Below are positions 50,541 to 53,255 of a stretch of DNA of 53,255 nucleotides, in pieces. Position numbers and translations under genes: made by a program. Source of the DNA: Terriglobia bacterium (GTDB lineage: Bacteria > Acidobacteriota > Terriglobia > Bryobacterales > UBA6623); contig VXRL01000013.1 in NCBI GenBank assembly GCA_009838515.1, positions 1 through 53,255 on the forward strand, in the 5' to 3' direction. How positions within the stretch are numbered: position 1 is the first letter of the stretch; the number at the start of each line of letters is the position of its first letter. The notes under the pieces were generated by a model. That model saw only the letters and a program-made list of their open reading frames with translations. It ran no database searches and had not been told where the DNA came from.

Positions 50541-52061
50541 TCAATCAGTGAACTTCAATCCATCACGATCGTCACCGTATCGACTCCGCAACTCGTGTAT
50601 CGTTCGCTTGAGCGCCTTGATTCGTCCCTGCTGGGACGGATCATCGTAGATGTTGCTCACCTCGAGCGGGTCGGATTCTAGGTCGTAGAACTCCCAGAAC
50701 GGGTCCCGCACATTCGCGCGCGCTCCCTTGACGACTGTCTTGCCATCCGGACCGACATCGTTGTCATAGAAATAGATCAGCTTGTAGCGCTGCGTCCGGA
50801 CTCCCAAGTGCGCGGGGATGTTGAAGTGCGCGCGGTTCATCCAGTAGCGGTAGTAAACGGCCTCACGCCAGTCCGACGGGGCCGAACCCCTGGCGAGCCC
50901 GAGGAAGCTCCGCCCCTGCATGTCGGCGGGCACCGCCTGCCCAGCTGCCTCAAGGAGAGTCGGGGCGAAATCGAGATTCTGGACTAGCTCTGTTGCGACA
51001 GTGCCGGCGGGGATCTTCTCCGGCCAGCGAATCAGAAGCGGGATCCGGAAGGCCGGCTCATACATGAGGCGCTTGTCGTACAGGCCGTGCTCGCCAAGGA
51101 AGAAGCCCTGATCGGAGGTGTACACGACCAGCGTGTTCTCGGCCAGGCCGTTTCGGTCGAGATACTCAAGGAGCCTGCCCATGTTCTCGTCAATCGAGTA
51201 CACGCACTGCAGGTAGCGCCGCATGTAGATCTGGTACTGAGCCTTGCGAAGAGCCGCGCCTCGCAGCCCTGCAAGCTCACGCATCCATCGCTCCACATCC
51301 TCCGGCTCGTAGCGCACGCGCCTGAGATACCATGCCCACTCCGGCACGCCATAGGAGGTGTGCCGGTACCCGATCGTTTCAAGCGTTTCCCGCAGCGCGA
51401 TTCGCTCGGACACGTCCTCGTTCAGCGTTGGCGGCTCGTGGATGGGGTCCGCGAACATGTCCTCGTGCTGGCGCTTCGGCACGAACACGTCATGCGGGGC
51501 CTTGTGGTGGTACATCAGGAAGAAGGGCTTGGCCTCCGGACGCCCTTCTAGGAATTTCAGCGCCTCGTCCGTGATCACATCAGTCACATAGCCTTCGCTC
51601 CGCTCTTGTTCGGGCCACTTGCCCGTCTTGCGGAGGAACGGATCGTAGTAGAGCCCCTGACCGGGCAGTACCGCATATTCGTCAAAGCCGGTCGGTTCAC
51701 TCTTGAGGTGCCACTTGCCAATCATGCCGGTGTAGTAGCCGGCTGACTGCAAGAGCTTGCCCAGCGTCTGCTGCGAACCATCGAAGGTATCCGACAGAGT
51801 CAGGACGCCGTTCTTGTGGCTATGCTTGCCGGTCAAGATCACAGCCCGGCTGGGAGTGCAGATCGAGTTCGTCACGAACGCCGCATCGAAGCGCGCGCCC
51901 TCGTTGGCGAGCCGGTCGAGATTCGGCGTCGAAATCAGCTTGCTGTCGTATGCGCTCAGCGCCGGGACGGCATGGTCGTCGCTCATTACGAAGATGATGT
52001 TCGGCGCTGCGAACGCTAGCGCGGGAAGCAGGCCCAAGGCCCAGGCGAGGATCAACGGCAT
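50541..52061 (-). CDS. Sulfatase (S1 family, intact CTPSR motif)
   Basis: A 506-residue sulfatase with signal peptide (residues 1-19). The motif ICTPSRAVILTG is canonical: Cys68 for formylglycine and Arg72. Asp28/Asp29 (VMSDDH) and TSDQGFFLGEHGLYDKRLMYEP supply metal and substrate residues typical of N-sulfoglucosamine/GlcNAc-6-sulfatase-like members, including the IGKWHLKSEPTGFDEY and YHHKAPH segments. It should release sulfate from a glycan in the periplasm. A TAGAAT hexamer at 52069-52074 ends seven bases before the ATG. It is divergent from the KDG-type kinase, 109 bases apart. Confidence 0.93.
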   Translation of the reverse strand: MPLILAWALGLLPALAFAAPNIIFVMSDDHAVPALSAYDSKLISTPNLDRLANEGARFDAAFVTNSICTPSRAVILTGKHSHKNGVLTLSDTFDGSQQTLGKLLQSAGYYTGMIGKWHLKSEPTGFDEYAVLPGQGLYYDPFLRKTGKWPEQERSEGYVTDVITDEALKFLEGRPEAKPFFLMYHHKAPHDVFVPKRQHEDMFADPIHEPPTLNEDVSERIALRETLETIGYRHTSYGVPEWAWYLRRVRYEPEDVERWMRELAGLRGAALRKAQYQIYMRRYLQCVYSIDENMGRLLEYLDRNGLAENTLVVYTSDQGFFLGEHGLYDKRLMYEPAFRIPLLIRWPEKIPAGTVATELVQNLDFAPTLLEAAGQAVPADMQGRSFLGLARGSAPSDWREAVYYRYWMNRAHFNIPAHLGVRTQRYKLIYFYDNDVGPDGKTVVKGARANVRDPFWEFYDLESDPLEVSNIYDDPSQQGRIKALKRTIHELRSRYGDDRDGLKFTD

Positions 52062-52068
52062 TGGCTAG

Positions 52069-52074
52069 ATTCTA
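52069..52074 (-). promoter_or_regulatory. -10-like TAGAAT before the 52061 sulfatase
   Basis: TAGAAT on the minus strand, five of six with the consensus, ends seven bases before the ATG. Predicted leaderless start; no -35 seen. Confidence 0.35.
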
Positions 52075-52158
52075 CCGATCTGCACCGCCCGCAGACGCCC
52101 CAACTGAGGGTTCCGCAACAGGCGGCCCGACCCGCGCGGCCCGCAATCCCTTGCAGGC

Positions 52159-52164
52159 TAAGAT
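52159..52164 (+). promoter_or_regulatory. -10-like TAAGAT before the kinase at 52171
   Basis: TAAGAT ends six bases before the ATG at 52171, predicting a leaderless message. No -35 seen. Confidence 0.35.
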
Positions 52165-52170
52165 CGAACT

Positions 52171-53208
52171 ATGGCCAAAGTCGTCACGTTCGGCGAGATC
52201 ATGCTGCGTCTCGCGCCGCCCTACCTAGAGCGCCCCTTCCAGTCCCCCGGCTTTGTGGCGACGTTCGGCGGCGGCGAGGCGAACGTCGCAGTGTCAGTCG
52301 CGAATTACGGAATCCCGAGCTCGTTCGTTACTGCGTTTCCGGACGACAACTTCCTCGCTGACAGCTGCATAGCGCAACTCCGGGGTCTCGGCGTCGAATG
52401 CGGCGACATCGTGCGCAAGCCCGGACGGGTCGGCGTCTACTTTCTGGAGACCGGCGCGAACCAGCGTCCCTCGAAGGTGCTCTATGACCGTGCGGACAGT
52501 TCGATCGCGCAGGCCGGTCCCGGGGACTTCGACTGGGACGCGATCTTGGCGGGGGCCACCTGGTTCCACATCACCGGTATCACGCCTGCGCTGAGCCAAG
52601 GCTGTGCAGACTTGTCGCTGGAAGCAGTTCAGGCAGCCAAGGACAAGGGCCTGACGGTTTCCTGCGATTACAACTTCCGCAAGAAGCTCTGGAAGTACGG
52701 CAAGACCGCTCCCGAGGTCATGCAGGACGTCGTGCGGCACGTGGACGTCGGCATCGCCAACGAAGAGGACTGCCAGAAGTCGCTCGGCATCTCGGTGGAA
52801 GATGTCGATGTCGAATCGGGCAGCTTGAATGTCGAACGCTACGAACAGCTGGCAAGGCTAATGCTCGAGCGTTTCCCGAACCTAAAGATGCAGGCCATCA
52901 CACTGAGGGAATCTGTGTCAGCCTCGCACAACGGCTGGTCCGCGTGCCTGTACGACGGAGACAGGTTTTACCTCAGCCGCAAGTACGAGATCACCCACAT
53001 CGTAGACCGCGTCGGCGGCGGGGATTCGTTTTCGGGCGGACTGATCGGCGGGCTGCACCTGTTTCCCGACGACAAGTCACAGGCTCTGGAGTTTGCGGTC
53101 GCGGCCTCCTGCCTCAAGCACTCCGTGCCGGGCGATTTCAACCGCTTCTCGGCCAAGGAGGTGCTGGCGCTGATGCAGGGCGGCGGCTCGGGCCGCGTGG
53201 AGCGCTAG
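52171..53208 (+). CDS. PfkB-family sugar kinase, 2-keto-3-deoxygluconate kinase-like
   Basis: A 345-residue ribokinase-fold kinase. The N-terminal substrate motif [16 protein letters not shown] (32-47) and the PfkB signature [13 protein letters not shown] (279-291, catalytic-type Asp285) are clear. The Nterm [11 protein letters not shown] and the [21 protein letters not shown] segment match 2-keto-3-deoxygluconate kinases. It would phosphorylate KDG made from uronates or sugar acids, linking to GH88, the enolase-superfamily enzyme and sulfatases in the window. Other sugars are possible. No leader. Divergent from the sulfatase. Confidence 0.88.
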   Translation: MAKVVTFGEIMLRLAPPYLERPFQSPGFVATFGGGEANVAVSVANYGIPSSFVTAFPDDNFLADSCIAQLRGLGVECGDIVRKPGRVGVYFLETGANQRPSKVLYDRADSSIAQAGPGDFDWDAILAGATWFHITGITPALSQGCADLSLEAVQAAKDKGLTVSCDYNFRKKLWKYGKTAPEVMQDVVRHVDVGIANEEDCQKSLGISVEDVDVESGSLNVERYEQLARLMLERFPNLKMQAITLRESVSASHNGWSACLYDGDRFYLSRKYEITHIVDRVGGGDSFSGGLIGGLHLFPDDKSQALEFAVAASCLKHSVPGDFNRFSAKEVLALMQGGGSGRVER

Positions 53209-53218
53209 CCCGCATAAA

Positions 53219-53234
53219 TCACCAACTTTGGTGA
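53219..53234. promoter_or_regulatory. Small inverted repeat after the kinase gene
   Basis: TCACCAA-CT-TTGGTGA: two 7-base arms with a 2-base centre, 11 bases after the stop. Too tight a loop for a good terminator, so a repressor operator for whatever lies to the right is more likely. Confidence 0.3.
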
Positions 53235-53255
53235 GGATCGGATTCTGGGGTCTTG

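Overview
The window is high-GC bacterial DNA, densely coded on both strands, with no rRNA, tRNA, CRISPR array or intact insertion sequence that I could find. The best guess for the host is an Acidobacteriota bacterium (Bryobacterales/Solibacter-like). The pointers are an acidobacterial-type RND adaptor N-terminus, many sulfatases, exported Gfo/Idh and enolase-superfamily enzymes with Tat-type leaders, PQQ-propeller and FG-GAP proteins, and VapBC modules. Planctomycetes or Verrucomicrobia are the alternative. This placement rests on family resemblance only.

Layout. 1-3.3 kb: truncated RND adaptor, PHP phosphoesterase, PLP decarboxylase. 3.7-9.2 kb: two VapBC modules around an enoyl-CoA hydratase, an FG-GAP lipoprotein and a sulfatase. 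9.3-13.8 kb: GH88 hydrolase, enolase-superfamily enzyme and an Nramp-like transporter. 14-18.4 kb: a small exported protein, a fused WaaA-LpxK lipid A/Kdo enzyme and fumarase. 18.8-19.3 kb: a FitAB-type module with a broken toxin. 19.6-24.1 kb: the most unusual block, with a peroxiredoxin whose catalytic cysteine codon is TGA (selenocysteine), two lipoprotein c-type cytochromes, a zinc-finger protein and a two-subunit thiamine-dependent E1 dehydrogenase whose alpha subunit carries a Tat/lipoprotein leader. 24.5-28.4 kb: orphan antitoxin, exported hypothetical, sulfatase, Gfo/Idh oxidoreductase. 28.5-29.7 kb: an MpaB/DUF2236 oxygenase of clearly lower GC. 30.5-33.8 kb: RND permease. 34.2-39.8 kb: exported TIM-barrel protein, sugar isomerase/epimerase, YhdT-like plus SSS symporter pair, Gfo/Idh. 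39.9-46.8 kb: a probable operon of PEGA-domain Ser/Thr kinase, uvrA, CPBP protease, mtnA and a small ORF. 46.9-53.2 kb: PQQ propeller with EF-hand, HupE-like membrane protein, tandem 120-residue secreted paralogs, sulfatase and 2-keto-3-deoxygluconate-type kinase.

Working together. Three sulfatases, a GH88 unsaturated uronyl hydrolase, an enolase-superfamily sugar-acid enzyme, sugar isomerase/epimerase, Gfo/Idh enzymes, an SSS symporter and a KDG-type kinase suggest catabolism of sulfated, uronic-acid-containing polysaccharide, although the genes are scattered rather than in one operon. The exported E1 dehydrogenase and the lipoprotein cytochromes could form a periplasmic ThDP-dependent oxidation system feeding electrons to the respiratory chain, with the selenoperoxiredoxin nearby. 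This is inference. Many start codons lie only 6-10 bases after a -10-like hexamer, suggesting that leaderless transcripts are common.
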